Assembly (NCBI GenBank): GCA_003520365.1 | Contig: DOUW01000343.1 | Location: 1 to 5,292 of the forward strand | DNA from: Massilia sp. | GTDB taxonomy: Bacteria; Pseudomonadota; Gammaproteobacteria; Burkholderiales; Burkholderiaceae_D | Length of the DNA: 5,292 bases | Reading direction: 5' to 3' | Shown: in pieces, positions 5,210-5,292 of the stretch | Layout of the letters: each line of letters begins with the position of its first letter | Position numbering within the stretch: position 1 is the stretch's first letter | The notes under the pieces: model-generated | Databases searched by the model: none | What the model saw: the letters and a program-made list of their open reading frames with translations, nothing else | Told to the model about the DNA's origin: nothing | Made by a program: the position numbers and the translations under genes

Positions 5210-5292
5210 ATGAGCGACTTTGGACTGACCGACCAGCGGCTGCGCCGCGTCGAAGCACGCTTGCCGGGCTTTCCCGTTGATGCCATGCGGAT
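5210..5292 (+). CDS. Start of an unidentified protein (3' end outside the window)
   Basis: ATG at 5210 follows a strong ribosome binding site AAGGAG (5199-5204) with 5-nt spacing. The 27 complete codons read MSDFGLTDQRLRRVEARLPG and on to ...AMR, continuing past the window edge. The acidic/basic, non-hydrophobic start indicates a cytoplasmic protein. The pattern of a short helical R-R-V-E-A-R-L-P lead followed by a polar helix recalls the N-terminus of MarR-family regulators, but too little is present to decide. It is 49 nt downstream of the lipoprotein stop, so it may be co-transcribed as well as having its own TACAAT promoter. Confidence 0.65.
   Translation, partial: MSDFGLTDQRLRRVEARLPGFPVDAMR

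Noticed and set aside
4807..5286. 159-codon minus-strand frame opposite the lipoprotein
   Set aside because: It is a shadow frame: Arg/Gly-rich, no signal, and antisense to a well-supported gene.

Overview
The window looks like a chromosomal segment of a GC-rich betaproteobacterium, most plausibly in the Massilia/Oxalobacteraceae neighbourhood. This rests on high GC with strong third-position G/C preference, short TAAAAT/TACAAT-type -10 boxes close to start codons, and the kinds of protein present. The genus is an inference; no rRNA or other marker is present.

Layout. (1) 1-735, + strand: the 3' part of an alpha/beta hydrolase resembling class III poly(hydroxyalkanoate) synthases, but with a serine lipase box (GHSLGG); the 5' end lies outside the window. 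(2) 736-828: a short convergent spacer with several GC-rich hairpins. (3) 829-2697, - strand: a 622-residue membrane-anchored patatin-like/cPLA2-like serine lipase, with a block of five to six hydrophobic segments inserted between the nucleophile and the catalytic aspartate. Its GC is visibly lower than that of its neighbours. (4) 2698-2921: a divergent promoter region. (5) 2922-4349, + strand: a full-length NCS2 purine permease of the XanP type, with an unusual Ala-Ser hexanucleotide repeat at its N-terminus. (6) 4350-4899: about 550 bp with no convincing gene. It holds two strong hairpins, a G/T-rich low-GC patch and, at its right end, a promoter whose spacer is filled by a perfect 15-bp palindrome. 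(7) 4900-5160, + strand: a small 86-residue lipoprotein. (8) 5210-5292, + strand: the first 27 codons of another gene, behind a good ribosome binding site and a TACAAT box.

The genes do not form an obvious pathway or multi-gene system. The permease would import xanthine by proton symport. The patatin-like protein probably acts on lipids at the inner membrane. The lipoprotein is probably outer-membrane directed. I see no CRISPR array, transposase, tRNA, rRNA or phage gene. The items most worth a second look are the membrane patatin gene and the palindrome-in-promoter upstream of the lipoprotein.
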